Source: JBOGUF01 sp050696075
Lineage (GTDB): Bacteria; Chloroflexota; Chloroflexia; Thermomicrobiales; UBA6265
Assembly (NCBI GenBank): GCA_050696075.1
Contig: JBOGUF010000063.1
Location: 1 to 21,540, forward strand
Length of the DNA stretch: 21,540 bases
Reading direction: 5' to 3'
Part shown: positions 15,021 to 21,540 of the stretch, one piece after another
How the letters are laid out: each line of letters begins with the position of its first letter
How positions within the stretch are numbered: the first letter of the stretch is position 1
Translations under genes and position numbers: made by a program
Notes under the pieces: generated by a model
Databases searched by the model: none
Told to the model about the DNA's origin: nothing
Seen by the model: the letters and a program-made list of their open reading frames with translations, nothing else

Positions 15021-16148
15021 ATGGTCATCGCAACCGAGGCACGGCCGGCCACGTTCGACGAGCAGGTCGCGGGGCTGCGTTGCATTGATACCGACATTCA
15101 CAACGACCTGCCAGGTTATCAGGATCTGAAGCCGTTCCTCGCGCCGGAGTGGCATCCCTGGCTGGAGGCGGGCGGTCCCGGTCTTGCCGCGCGCTACTAC
15201 GCGAACACCGGCTCCGGGCGGATGGACGACGCGGTGCGGGAGGAAGACGGTCTCTGCGCCGGTGATCCCGATTGGGTCGTTCAGCAGTTGATGACGAAGT
15301 TCCGGATCGACCTGGGGATTCTGACGGGCTCGATCCTCGGTCTTTCGGTGCAGCACAACGACCGGTTCTGGACGGCGGTGGCGAGCGCCTACAACGATTG
15401 GACGCTGGAAAAGTGGGTGCGGCCCTACCAATGCTTCAAGGGGTCGATCCTGGTCGCGCCGCAGTACCCGGAAGGCGCGGCGGCGGAGATCCGCCGCCTT
15501 GGTAATGACCCTGGCATGGTTCAGGTCATCATGGCGAGCGCGGCCCGCATCCCCTACGGCAACCGCGTCTACTGGCCGATCTACGCGGCGGCGGTCGAGC
15601 ACGATCTGCCGGTGGCGATCCACGTCGGGGCCGAAGGAACGGGTGTGGCAAACGCGCCGACGAGCGTCGGCTACCCGTCGACCTATCTCGAGTTCCACAC
15701 CGACCATTCGCTGACGATGATGGCGCACTGCGTCAGCCTCGTCACGGAAGGAGTCTTCGAGGAGTTCCCGACTCTCAAGTTCGCCTTCATCGAGGGGGGC
15801 GTCTGCTGGGCGCCGCACGTGATGTGGCGGCTGGACCGGTTGTACCCGCGGTTCAAGGCGGAGGCGCCGCACCTGACGCGGCTGCCGAGCGAATACGTGC
15901 TCGCCAACTGCTACTTCAGCACCCAGCCAATCGAGGAGCCGGAGGACGGGCGGGACTTGCTCGCCATGTTCGACATGCTGCAGGCCGAGAAGACGGTCGT
16001 CTTCGCCAGCGACTATCCGCACTGGGATTTTGACAACCCGCTGGCGGCCTATACCTTCATCCCGGCCAGCCGCCGGGACCTCAAGCGCCGCATCTTCGTC
16101 GACAACGCCGTCGACCTGTATGGGCCGCGTCTCTTGGCCGCCCATTAG
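15021..16148 (+). CDS. Amidohydrolase-2 family metal-dependent hydrolase/decarboxylase, copy 1
   Basis: This 375-residue cytoplasmic TIM-barrel protein belongs to the amidohydrolase-related family that includes ACMSD and gamma-resorcylate decarboxylase. Metal-site candidates are D25 and H27 (DTDIHND), H201 (IHVGAEG), H236 (MMAHCVS) and the essential Asp D331 (FASDYPHWDFD). The FIEGGVCWAPHVMWRLD segment is also typical. ATG at 15021 has GAGGAGGGGG upstream and its own promoter. Family members hydrolyse or decarboxylate ring-derived acids and lactones; which reaction applies here cannot be read. It is followed 17 nt later by a paralogue and then by Rieske and Rdx-like genes, suggesting a small oxidative catabolic module. 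Confidence 0.9.
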   Translation: MVIATEARPATFDEQVAGLRCIDTDIHNDLPGYQDLKPFLAPEWHPWLEAGGPGLAARYYANTGSGRMDDAVREEDGLCAGDPDWVVQQLMTKFRIDLGILTGSILGLSVQHNDRFWTAVASAYNDWTLEKWVRPYQCFKGSILVAPQYPEGAAAEIRRLGNDPGMVQVIMASAARIPYGNRVYWPIYAAAVEHDLPVAIHVGAEGTGVANAPTSVGYPSTYLEFHTDHSLTMMAHCVSLVTEGVFEEFPTLKFAFIEGGVCWAPHVMWRLDRLYPRFKAEAPHLTRLPSEYVLANCYFSTQPIEEPEDGRDLLAMFDMLQAEKTVVFASDYPHWDFDNPLAAYTFIPASRRDLKRRIFVDNAVDLYGPRLLAAH

Positions 16149-16159
16149 GACGTAGGACG
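16146..16159 (+). repeat. TAGGACG heptad pair at the stop codon of amidohydrolase copy 1
   Basis: TAGGACG occurs twice in tandem, and the first TAG is the stop codon. The second unit leads directly into the short space before the next ATG (16166). It is short, so chance alone is possible; the position matches the pattern at other genes. Confidence 0.6.
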
Positions 16160-16165
16160 GAGTCG

Positions 16166-17278
16166 ATGGTCAGCACTACTCCCGTAGCTTCGCGCATGCC
16201 CGACGATTCGCATCGCCTCCAGACAATCGACGTCGATCTCCATCACCAGATCGCGGATTGGAGCGCGATTGCGCCGTTTGCGCCGGCCGGGATGCGCCAC
16301 CGCTTCACCCGTACGAGTGGACCGCCACTGGCGCGGCACGGCTTTCGCCACGTCGGGGCCATGGAGAGCAATGGTGGCGAGCCGGCGCCTTCGGCACACG
16401 ACCCGAACGAGGTCAAGGAACGCTACCTCGAACGGCGGGGCGTGGACGTTGCGATCCTGACTGGAAGTCTGTTTACCCTCGGCGTGCAGCCGAATGCCGA
16501 TCTGGCGGCTGCTGTCGCGGGGGCGGTCAACGATTGGACGCTCGCAACCTGGGTGCGGCCGTTGGACTGTTTCAAGGGGTCGATCCTGGTGGCGCCGCAG
16601 GATCCGATCCGGGCTGCCGCGGAGATCGACCGGCTCGGCAATGATCCCGGTATGGTGCAGGTGCTGATGGGGAGCGCCAGCGAGTCGCCCTTCGGCCGCC
16701 GGGCGTACCACCCGATCTACGAAGCGTGCGTCCGACATGATCTGCCGCTCGCGCTCCATATCGGCGGCGAGGGGGCGGGGATGTCGCCGCCGGCCACGGC
16801 CGTCGGGCACCCAGCGACAACCTTCGAGTGGTACGGGGCGTTGCCGCAGAGCTACATGGCGCACCTGATGAGCATGGTGACCGAGGGGGTCTTTGAGCGC
16901 TTCCCATCGCTCAGGGTTGTGCTCTACGAAGGCGGCATCTTCTGGTTGCCGCACGTGATGTGGCGCTTCGACAAGAATTGGAAGGCGCAGCGTTCCGAGA
17001 CGCCCTGGGTGAAGGAGCCGCCCAGCGCCTACATCCGGCGTCACGTCTTTTCCACGACCTACCCGCTCGAAGCCGCGCCCAATGCCGCGTATCTGCACCA
17101 GATGATCGAGATGATCGACGGAAAACGAACGCTGCTCTTCTCGAGCGGCTATCCGGACTCGCCGTACGGCGACCCGTTCGAGATGCTCGCGGACCTGCCT
17201 GCCGCAATCACGCGACGGGTGATGGTGGAGAACGCGCTGGCGGTCTACGGCGAGCGGCTGTTGGCCGCGAACCGGTGA
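16166..17278 (+). CDS. Amidohydrolase-2 family paralogue with altered metal site, copy 2
   Basis: This 370-residue protein is a paralogue of the preceding hydrolase, with shared blocks such as CFKGSILVAPQ, RLGNDPGMVQV, VTEGVFE.FP and LPHVMWRFD. The early metal ligands are kept: D24 and H26 (DVDLHH), H198 (LHIGGEG) and H233 (YMAHLMS). The C-terminal Asp of the barrel is gone: FASDYPHWDFD in copy 1 reads FSSGYPDSPYGD here, so Asp becomes Gly328 and the nearby His becomes Asp. It may be a non-catalytic partner forming a heteromer with copy 1, or use a shifted residue. ATG at 16166 follows a weak GGAG. It is 11 nt from the Rieske gene, consistent with one operon. Confidence 0.88.
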   Translation: MVSTTPVASRMPDDSHRLQTIDVDLHHQIADWSAIAPFAPAGMRHRFTRTSGPPLARHGFRHVGAMESNGGEPAPSAHDPNEVKERYLERRGVDVAILTGSLFTLGVQPNADLAAAVAGAVNDWTLATWVRPLDCFKGSILVAPQDPIRAAAEIDRLGNDPGMVQVLMGSASESPFGRRAYHPIYEACVRHDLPLALHIGGEGAGMSPPATAVGHPATTFEWYGALPQSYMAHLMSMVTEGVFERFPSLRVVLYEGGIFWLPHVMWRFDKNWKAQRSETPWVKEPPSAYIRRHVFSTTYPLEAAPNAAYLHQMIEMIDGKRTLLFSSGYPDSPYGDPFEMLADLPAAITRRVMVENALAVYGERLLAANR

Positions 17279-17289
17279 GGCGCTGAGTG

Positions 17290-17643
17290 ATGGCGAGCCA
17301 TGTTGTCGCGCGCATCGACGAGATTCCGACGGGTGGGCGCAAAATTGTCCGCCTCGAAGGGCGCGAGGTCGGCGTCTTCAATGTGGACGGCAGGTTCTAC
17401 GCCCTGAAGAGTTCCTGTCCGCATCAGGGCGCGCGAGTTTGCCTCGGCAAGATAGTCGGGACGACCCTCCCTTCCGAGGTGTACGAGTTCGAGTACGGCA
17501 TGGAGGGTCGCATCCTCCGCTGCCCGTGGCACGAGTGGGAGTACGACATCACCACCGGTGAATCGGTCTTCGACCCGACCATCCGGATCAAGAGCTACCC
17601 GGTCGAAATCGCGGACGGTGTGATCACCGTGACGATCGAATAG
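17290..17643 (+). CDS. Small Rieske [2Fe-2S] protein
   Basis: This 117-residue cytoplasmic protein carries a Rieske cluster and would pass single electrons. Ligands are C43 and H45 (SSCPHQGA) and C78 and H81 (RCPWHEWEYD). The spacing between the two ligand pairs is about 32 residues, roughly 15 longer than in minimal Rieske ferredoxins, because of an insertion (VCLGKIVGTTLPSEVYEF and following). There is no membrane anchor or catalytic oxygenase domain, so it is a ferredoxin-like carrier or a small subunit. ATG at 17290 is preferred to the adjacent GTG at 17287. Position after two amidohydrolases and 24 nt before an Rdx-like gene suggests a shared redox pathway; the partner oxygenase or reductase is not in this window. 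Confidence 0.92.
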   Translation: MASHVVARIDEIPTGGRKIVRLEGREVGVFNVDGRFYALKSSCPHQGARVCLGKIVGTTLPSEVYEFEYGMEGRILRCPWHEWEYDITTGESVFDPTIRIKSYPVEIADGVITVTIE

Positions 17644-17668
17644 GTGATGGGGAAAGGGTAATGGGGAA
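17641..17668 (+). repeat. Heptad tract from the Rieske stop codon to the next start codon
   Basis: Four 7-bp units, TAGGTGA, TGGGGAA, AGGGTAA and TGGGGAA, fill the gap. The first begins with the Rieske TAG stop and the last ends on the A of the next gene's ATG. Its G-rich units could also serve as a ribosome-binding site. Confidence 0.75.
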
Positions 17669-17928
17669 TGGACATTGTCATCCACTACGACCCCGAACGC
17701 GGATTCGAGGAGCCCGCCTTGATGCTCGCTCGCCGGTTGTTTGCGGTGTTTGACGAACGAATTGATTCGCTGGCATTGATTCCGGTCATCAAAGAAGATT
17801 TCGACCTCTGGCTCAATGGATGCCTCGTGACGTCGCAGAGTCAATCCGGCCGGGCGCCGCGGATTGCGGATATGCTTAGGGTTGCGGAAACGAACGATAT
17901 GGAGGCGAAGTCGGGAACGCGACCATGA
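17668..17928 (+). CDS. SelW/Rdx-like small protein lacking the CXXC motif
   Basis: This 86-residue protein matches the Rdx (SelW/SelT/SelH-like) pattern along its length: an opening strand IVIHY, a helix with A..LARRL...FDE.I, the strand SLALIP, and a strand-turn DFDLWLNGCLVTSQSQSGR.P. In Rdx proteins the opening strand is followed by Y-C-X-X-C; here the same place reads YDPERGF, so both cysteines are gone and only C72-region Cys in LNGCLV remains. A thioredoxin-like redox role is therefore doubtful; it may be a scaffold or regulator. It follows the Rieske gene by a heptad tract and overlaps the start of the nucleotidyltransferase gene by 4 nt. The family call is from pattern memory and is moderate. 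Confidence 0.65.
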   Translation: MDIVIHYDPERGFEEPALMLARRLFAVFDERIDSLALIPVIKEDFDLWLNGCLVTSQSQSGRAPRIADMLRVAETNDMEAKSGTRP

Positions 17929-18260
17929 TCCACGAGGCAGCACTCGACAATGATCCGGTCTTGTCAGAGATTGTTCGACGAGTGGTCGATGGGCTACGAC
18001 CTGAACGCATCTATCTCTTTGGATCCAAGGCGCGGGGCGATGAAGGCGCTGACAGCGACTACGACATCATGGTCGTCGTTGGTCATGCCGCCGGGCCTAG
18101 TTACCGACTCGCCCAACAAGCGCGCAGTCTCATCTGGGGCATCGGAGTGGCGGCCGATATCCTGGTTTGGAGCCGTGAGGCTTTCGACAGTCGACTCCAT
18201 TTGAAAGCATCGCTTCCAGCGACGGTAGCGCGTGAAGGGAAACTGCTCTATACCGCTTGA
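17925..18260 (+). CDS. MNT-type minimal nucleotidyltransferase (antitoxin of a HEPN/MNT pair)
   Basis: This 111-residue cytoplasmic protein has the polymerase-beta-like core: GSKARGDEGADSDYDIMVVV contains the GS motif (G33-S34) and catalytic Asp pair D45 and D47, with a third acidic residue at D78 (VAADILVW). All three are intact, so it should bind and transfer nucleotides. In HEPN/MNT systems such proteins AMPylate or otherwise neutralise the HEPN toxin. ATG at 17925 overlaps the preceding stop (ATGA), placing it in the same transcript as the Rieske and Rdx-like genes. The HEPN partner begins within its last codons. A stand-alone nucleotidyltransferase role is possible because the partner is broken. 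Confidence 0.88.
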   Translation: MIHEAALDNDPVLSEIVRRVVDGLRPERIYLFGSKARGDEGADSDYDIMVVVGHAAGPSYRLAQQARSLIWGIGVAADILVWSREAFDSRLHLKASLPATVAREGKLLYTA

Positions 18261-18663
18261 TCCGCAGCGGGTAGCGGACACAAAAAGCTGGCTGACGAGA
18301 GTCAACAGCGATCTCCGCGCGGCTGAGGTTGACCTAGCTGCTATTCCCGCACTACTTGGCGATGCAGCATTCCATTGCCAACAGGCAGTCGAAAAGGCGC
18401 TCAAGGGTCTGCTCTCGTGGCACGACCTCCCCTTTCGCAGAACCCAGGACCTCGCTGAACTTGGGCAACAATGCATCGCGCTTGATGCCTCAATCGAACC
18501 GATTTGCAAGCGTGCCGAATAGCTAACCGCCTTTGCTTGGGTTTTTCGCTATCCCGGAGCCACCGAAGAGCCAACACGCCAAGAGGCAGATGAAGCACTT
18601 TCCTTGGCTCAAGAGTTACACATTGCCATCCTTCGGCGGCTCCCGCCCGACGTACGGCCGTAG
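18232..18663 (+). pseudogene. HEPN-domain protein interrupted by an in-frame TAG
   Basis: From GTG at 18232 the frame encodes 96 residues with HEPN hallmarks (DAAFHCQQAVEKALKGLL, then DLPFRRTQDLAEL) and stops at TAG 18520-18522. The same frame continues without further stops to 18663 and encodes the missing C-terminal half: LTAFAWVFRYPGATEEP, then an E..EAL.LAQELH helix. The RYPG and LAQ helix pattern is exactly what HEPN proteins have there, so one nonsense codon, for example CAG to TAG, separates the halves. The conserved THDL motif also reads TQDL, losing the His. The start overlaps the MNT gene by 29 nt. Likely a recently disabled toxin-type partner; a sequencing error or stop read-through is an alternative. 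Confidence 0.82.
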
Positions 18664-18698
18664 CCGTCCATCCAAGACGCATGCCTGCTGGCTCTGTG

Positions 18699-18727
18699 TT
18701 GCCCGGACCACGTCTGTGTGTTAGCGT
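18699..18727 (+). promoter_or_regulatory. Candidate promoter of the second Dpp-type operon
   Basis: TTGCCC (18699-18704) is followed after 17 nt by TAGCGT (18722-18727), with the translation start at 18769. The 105-nt gap after the HEPN remnant otherwise shows only a strong ribosome-binding site. Hexamer matches are partial. Confidence 0.42.
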
Positions 18728-18768
18728 GACGACGGTTCAGGCGAATTGCATATGAAGGAGGCACCATT

Positions 18769-20463
18769 GTGAGCGACCTGTACAGGCGGCTTTCACGGCG
18801 TCGGTTTCTTGGGGCTTCGGCGGGCGCGGCGGCGGCCGGCTACGGGCTGTCGCGGACGTCGCATCGCGCGGCGGCGCAAGAGGCGGCCGGCCCGGCCGCG
18901 GAGGTCGGGTCGGACTTCGTGCTGAAGGCGCCGGAAGAGAGTCCCAAGCGCGGCGGCGTGCTGAAGATCGCCGGATTGGGCGATCAGGCGCACTACGACA
19001 TCGACCAGTCGCCGAGCATCTCGAACCTCTATCCGCAGTCGCCAATGTACGACAACCTGATCCGCTTCAATCCGCTCGACGGCGGGCAGACGATCATTCC
19101 GGACCTGGCCCAGAGTTGGGCGATGACCGAGGACGGGCTGAACTACACCTTCAACCTGCGCGAGGGCGTGACCTGGCACGACGAAACGCCGCTGACCGCC
19201 GACGACGTGGTGGCGACGTTCGACCGCCGGCGCAATCCGCCCGAAGGCGTGGTCAGCATCCGGCAGGGGCTCTACGATGCGGTGACAGAGATTCGGGCGG
19301 ACGATCCGCTCACGGTGACTTTTGTCTTGAGCGAGCCGCGCCCCTTCTTCCTGGAGGCGCTGGCGACGGGATGGAGCGTCGTCTTGCAGGCGGCGTCGCT
19401 CGAGGCCAACAACGGCGACCTGCGCCGCATCCCCGACTACCCCGGCACGGGGCCGTACCGCTTCGCGCTGCAAGAGGCTCAGATCAAGTGGGTGGTCGAG
19501 CGCAACGAGAACTACTGGAATCCCGATCTGCCCTACGTCGACAGCATCGAGCGGATCCAGATCCCGAACGCGAAGGACCGGGGCACGGCGGTGCTGACCG
19601 GCGACGTCGATTTCGCCGACCACGTCTCGGTTGACGTTTATGAAGAGGCGCTGAACCGGCCGGACGAGGTCGGGGCGATCATGAACCCGGCGACCTGGGC
19701 CTTCACCGTCACCTTCAATGCCCAGAAACCGCCGTTCAACGACGCGCGTGTGCGCCGCGCCGTCCACCTCGCGGTCGACCGCTACGCCCTGGCCGAAGCG
19801 TACGCGCAGTCGGACAACATCATCGTCGGCTCGCGCTGGTGTCACCCGAGCAGCCCGCTGGCGACGCCGCAGGAAGAGGTGCTGAAACTCCCCGGTTACC
19901 GGCCGGAGCGGGAAGAGGACATCGCCGAAGCGCAGCGGCTGATGGCCGAGGCGGGGTTCGCCGACGGCGTGCAGGACGTGGTGCTGCTGATGCGCGGCAC
20001 CACCGGGGCCGGCGTCGACATCTACGGCCCGGCGGTGCAGGACTTCATGCGCCGGCACCTCAAGATCGAGTCGACGATCCAGCCGGTCGACGGCACGGTC
20101 TACTTCGACATCGTCCGCGGCGGTGACTTCAACCTGACCGTCGGCGTGCCGGCCGGCGCGATCAACGACCCGTCCGACTACTGGGCGCAGTGGTTCAAGA
20201 CCGGCGCTCCACAGAACTATGGCGGCTACTCGAACCCGGAGTTCGACGATCTGCTGGCCCAGATCAGCCGGGAGCTGGACGTCGATACGCGGCGGACCTT
20301 GGTGCGCCAGGCAGAGGACATGCTCGACCAGGAGTGCCCGATGTTCTTCCACGGGTGGGGCAACCTGCCGCGCATCTGGCGGCTCGACATGCACGGTATC
20401 GAGCAGCACGTCCTCGGCACCTACATGTCGTTCCGCTACGACACGCTCTGGCTTGACCGCTAG
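18769..20463 (+). CDS. Family-5 (DppA/OppA-type) solute-binding protein, Tat-exported, second system
   Basis: This 564-residue extracytoplasmic receptor feeds the DppB-type permease encoded next. The twin-arginine signal is LSRRRFLGASAG (about residues 8-19), followed by an alanine/glycine-rich stretch and likely cleavage after RAAAQ. Family-5 landmarks are the REGVTWHDETPLTADDVVATFD segment (cited in part), YPGTGPYRF and NDARVRRAVHLAVDRYAL. GTG at 18769 is chosen because GAAGGAGG lies 7 nt upstream and the Tat signal begins right after. It is clearly divergent from the binding protein at 2495-4240, so the window encodes two separate family-5 importers. No regulator accompanies this one, and the ligand is unknown. 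Confidence 0.94.
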   Translation: MSDLYRRLSRRRFLGASAGAAAAGYGLSRTSHRAAAQEAAGPAAEVGSDFVLKAPEESPKRGGVLKIAGLGDQAHYDIDQSPSISNLYPQSPMYDNLIRFNPLDGGQTIIPDLAQSWAMTEDGLNYTFNLREGVTWHDETPLTADDVVATFDRRRNPPEGVVSIRQGLYDAVTEIRADDPLTVTFVLSEPRPFFLEALATGWSVVLQAASLEANNGDLRRIPDYPGTGPYRFALQEAQIKWVVERNENYWNPDLPYVDSIERIQIPNAKDRGTAVLTGDVDFADHVSVDVYEEALNRPDEVGAIMNPATWAFTVTFNAQKPPFNDARVRRAVHLAVDRYALAEAYAQSDNIIVGSRWCHPSSPLATPQEEVLKLPGYRPEREEDIAEAQRLMAEAGFADGVQDVVLLMRGTTGAGVDIYGPAVQDFMRRHLKIESTIQPVDGTVYFDIVRGGDFNLTVGVPAGAINDPSDYWAQWFKTGAPQNYGGYSNPEFDDLLAQISRELDVDTRRTLVRQAEDMLDQECPMFFHGWGNLPRIWRLDMHGIEQHVLGTYMSFRYDTLWLDR

Positions 20464-20548
20464 GACACGAGTCGTTAGTCGTTAGTCGTTGGTAGCACGA
20501 ACGACTTCTCTCGTCGGTCTACTAACGACTAACGTCTATCAACTCACG
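20461..20548. repeat. Heptad-repeat palindrome between the binding protein and permease genes (second Dpp system)
   Basis: After the TAG stop (20461-20463), GTCGTTA occurs twice and GTCGTTG once (20471-20491). The right arm has ACTAACG twice (20521-20534) and a diverged ACTCACG (20542-20548), the inverse of CGTTAGT. The core between them starts GCACGAACGA and continues with TTCTCT, resembling the element at 13022-13101. The gap holds no gene. Confidence 0.82.
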
Positions 20549-20565
20549 ACTTCGTTGGAACGCCT

Positions 20566-21522
20566 ATGTACCGGTACATCGCGCGGCGGGTCGTCGTCAG
20601 CATCCCGACGTTGATCGGGGTGACGTTGCTGATCTTCGGGGTGATGCGGATTTTGCCCGGCGACCCGACGTCGGTCATGTTCGGCACCGCGACGCTCACC
20701 GTGCTCAGCGAGTCGGATCAGCAGCGGTTTCGCGAAGACCTCGGGCTCGACGACCCGCTCTACCAGCAGTACCTGAGCTGGATGGGCGATATTGCGACCG
20801 GCGACCTGGGAAACTCGTTCTGGCGGACCGACTCGATCGCCGACATGATCAAAACCCGGGGGCCGATCAGCGTCCAGATCGCGCTGATGGCGATCGTCAT
20901 CTCCTGGCTGATCGGGATCCCGCTCGGCATTCTGAGCGCGGTCAAGCGCAACTCGTTTCGCGACAACGCGATCCGCGGGTTCGCGGCCATCTTCCTGGCG
21001 ATCCCCGAGTTCTGGCTGGCCGTGGTGGCGATTCTGATCGGCGTGCTCTATTTCTCGTGGCGCCCGCCGGTCGAGCTCACCTATCTCTGGGAGAATCCGT
21101 GGACCAATTTCCAGATGACGATCGGGCCGGCGCTGGCGATGGGGATGGTGGCCGGCGCCTATTTGACGCGGATTACGCGCTCGTCGGTGCTGGAGGTGTT
21201 CCATTCGGACTACGTGCGGACGGCACGGGCGAAGGGACTGCGGGAGCGGTTCGTGCTGGCGCGGCACGTCTTCCGGACCGCGATCCTGCCGATCATCACG
21301 CTCTCGGGGTTGACGCTGGCCGGATTGCTCGGCGGATCGGTCGCAGTCGAGCAAGCCTTCTCGGTGCCGGGTCTGGGCACGACGTTGGTCAAGGCGCTGT
21401 CGGAACGCGACTACATGGTGATCCAGAACCTGGTACTGCTCTACGCCGTGATCTTCACGGTGATGAACTTGCTCGTGGACTTGGCCTATGGCTGGCTTGA
21501 CCCACGCATCCGTTATGAGTAG
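20566..21522 (+). CDS. DppB/OppB-type ABC transporter permease, second system
   Basis: This 318-residue inner-membrane protein starts MYRYIARRVVVSIPTLIGV, the classical OppB opening with an arginine-rich start to the first membrane segment, followed by the MRILPGDPTS motif. Further segments include VQIALMAIVISWLIGIPLG and the stretch FWLAVVAILIGVLYF. The EAA loop reads DYVRTARAKGLRERFVL, and the protein ends LDPRIRYE. Length is normal. ATG at 20566 follows the palindromic heptad element. Its stop overlaps a possible start of the next gene. It is the only complete channel subunit of this system in the window. Confidence 0.95.
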   Translation: MYRYIARRVVVSIPTLIGVTLLIFGVMRILPGDPTSVMFGTATLTVLSESDQQRFREDLGLDDPLYQQYLSWMGDIATGDLGNSFWRTDSIADMIKTRGPISVQIALMAIVISWLIGIPLGILSAVKRNSFRDNAIRGFAAIFLAIPEFWLAVVAILIGVLYFSWRPPVELTYLWENPWTNFQMTIGPALAMGMVAGAYLTRITRSSVLEVFHSDYVRTARAKGLRERFVLARHVFRTAILPIITLSGLTLAGLLGGSVAVEQAFSVPGLGTTLVKALSERDYMVIQNLVLLYAVIFTVMNLLVDLAYGWLDPRIRYE

Positions 21523-21540
21523 TGCGGCGCGGGGTCGACC
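21515..21540 (+). CDS. Probable start of a DppC-type permease (partial)
   Basis: ATG at 21515 overlaps the DppB stop by 8 nt (ATGAGTAG) and opens a frame reading MSSAARGR to the window edge. DppC normally follows DppB, often with overlap. Too little is visible to identify a domain, so the call rests on position. Confidence 0.45.

Noticed and set aside
18752..18772. Six-residue reading frame (MKEAPL) overlapping the start of the second binding protein
   Set aside because: Its ATG precedes the ribosome-binding site AAGGAGG that serves the GTG at 18769 and it has no site of its own, so it is probably chance.
18793..20409. Open frame of 538 codons antisense to the second binding protein
   Set aside because: Same reason: composition of a shadow frame and no recognisable domain.

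Overview
This is high-GC DNA with tightly packed genes, several Tat-exported (twin-arginine) solute-binding proteins, GTG starts and many short intergenic repeats. That combination suggests a Chloroflexota bacterium of the Thermomicrobia/Sphaerobacter type. The placement is an inference from gene content and style; there is no rRNA or other phylogenetic marker here. The window holds no tRNA, rRNA, CRISPR, transposase or phage gene.

Layout. (1) Positions 1-5490, minus strand: a LacI-family regulator with its own promoter and a perfect 16-bp operator, then a Tat-exported family-5 (DppA/OppA-type) solute-binding protein, a DppB-type and a DppC-type permease, and possibly the first 16 codons of a further gene at the left edge. 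(2) 5546-8849, minus strand: a SelA-like PLP enzyme overlapping a CE7-type esterase relative that has lost its nucleophile, and an upstream CE7 esterase with an intact triad. (3) 9043-11485, plus strand: a tandem duplicate of M20 aminoacylase/amidohydrolase genes, about 74% identical by hand count. (4) 11585-14958, plus strand: a family-1 sugar-binding protein and two permeases resembling the chitobiose/GlcNAc system NgcEFG. (5) 15021-17928, plus strand: two paralogous amidohydrolase-2 proteins (the second lacks the metal-site Asp), a small Rieske protein and a SelW/Rdx-like protein without its CXXC. (6) 17925-18663, plus strand: an MNT nucleotidyltransferase and a HEPN partner interrupted by an in-frame TAG. 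(7) 18769-21540, plus strand: a second family-5 solute-binding protein, a DppB-type permease and the first bases of a likely DppC.

Together the genes look like a scavenging and catabolic island. It has three importers for oligosaccharides or peptides, deacylating and deamidating enzymes, and a small redox module. No ABC ATPase is encoded; the importers must use ATPases outside the window or a shared one.

The most unusual signal is in the gaps between genes. At six genes a tandem repeat of 7-bp (once 8-bp) units begins at the TAG stop codon itself or within a few bases of it; at a seventh gene the repeat encodes the last residues and the stop. The unit sequence differs from locus to locus, and at several loci an inverted copy lies downstream, so the transcript could fold into a long hairpin. 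Separately, two MITE-like hairpin arrays share an identical terminal motif and contain a stem with a compensatory base-pair change.
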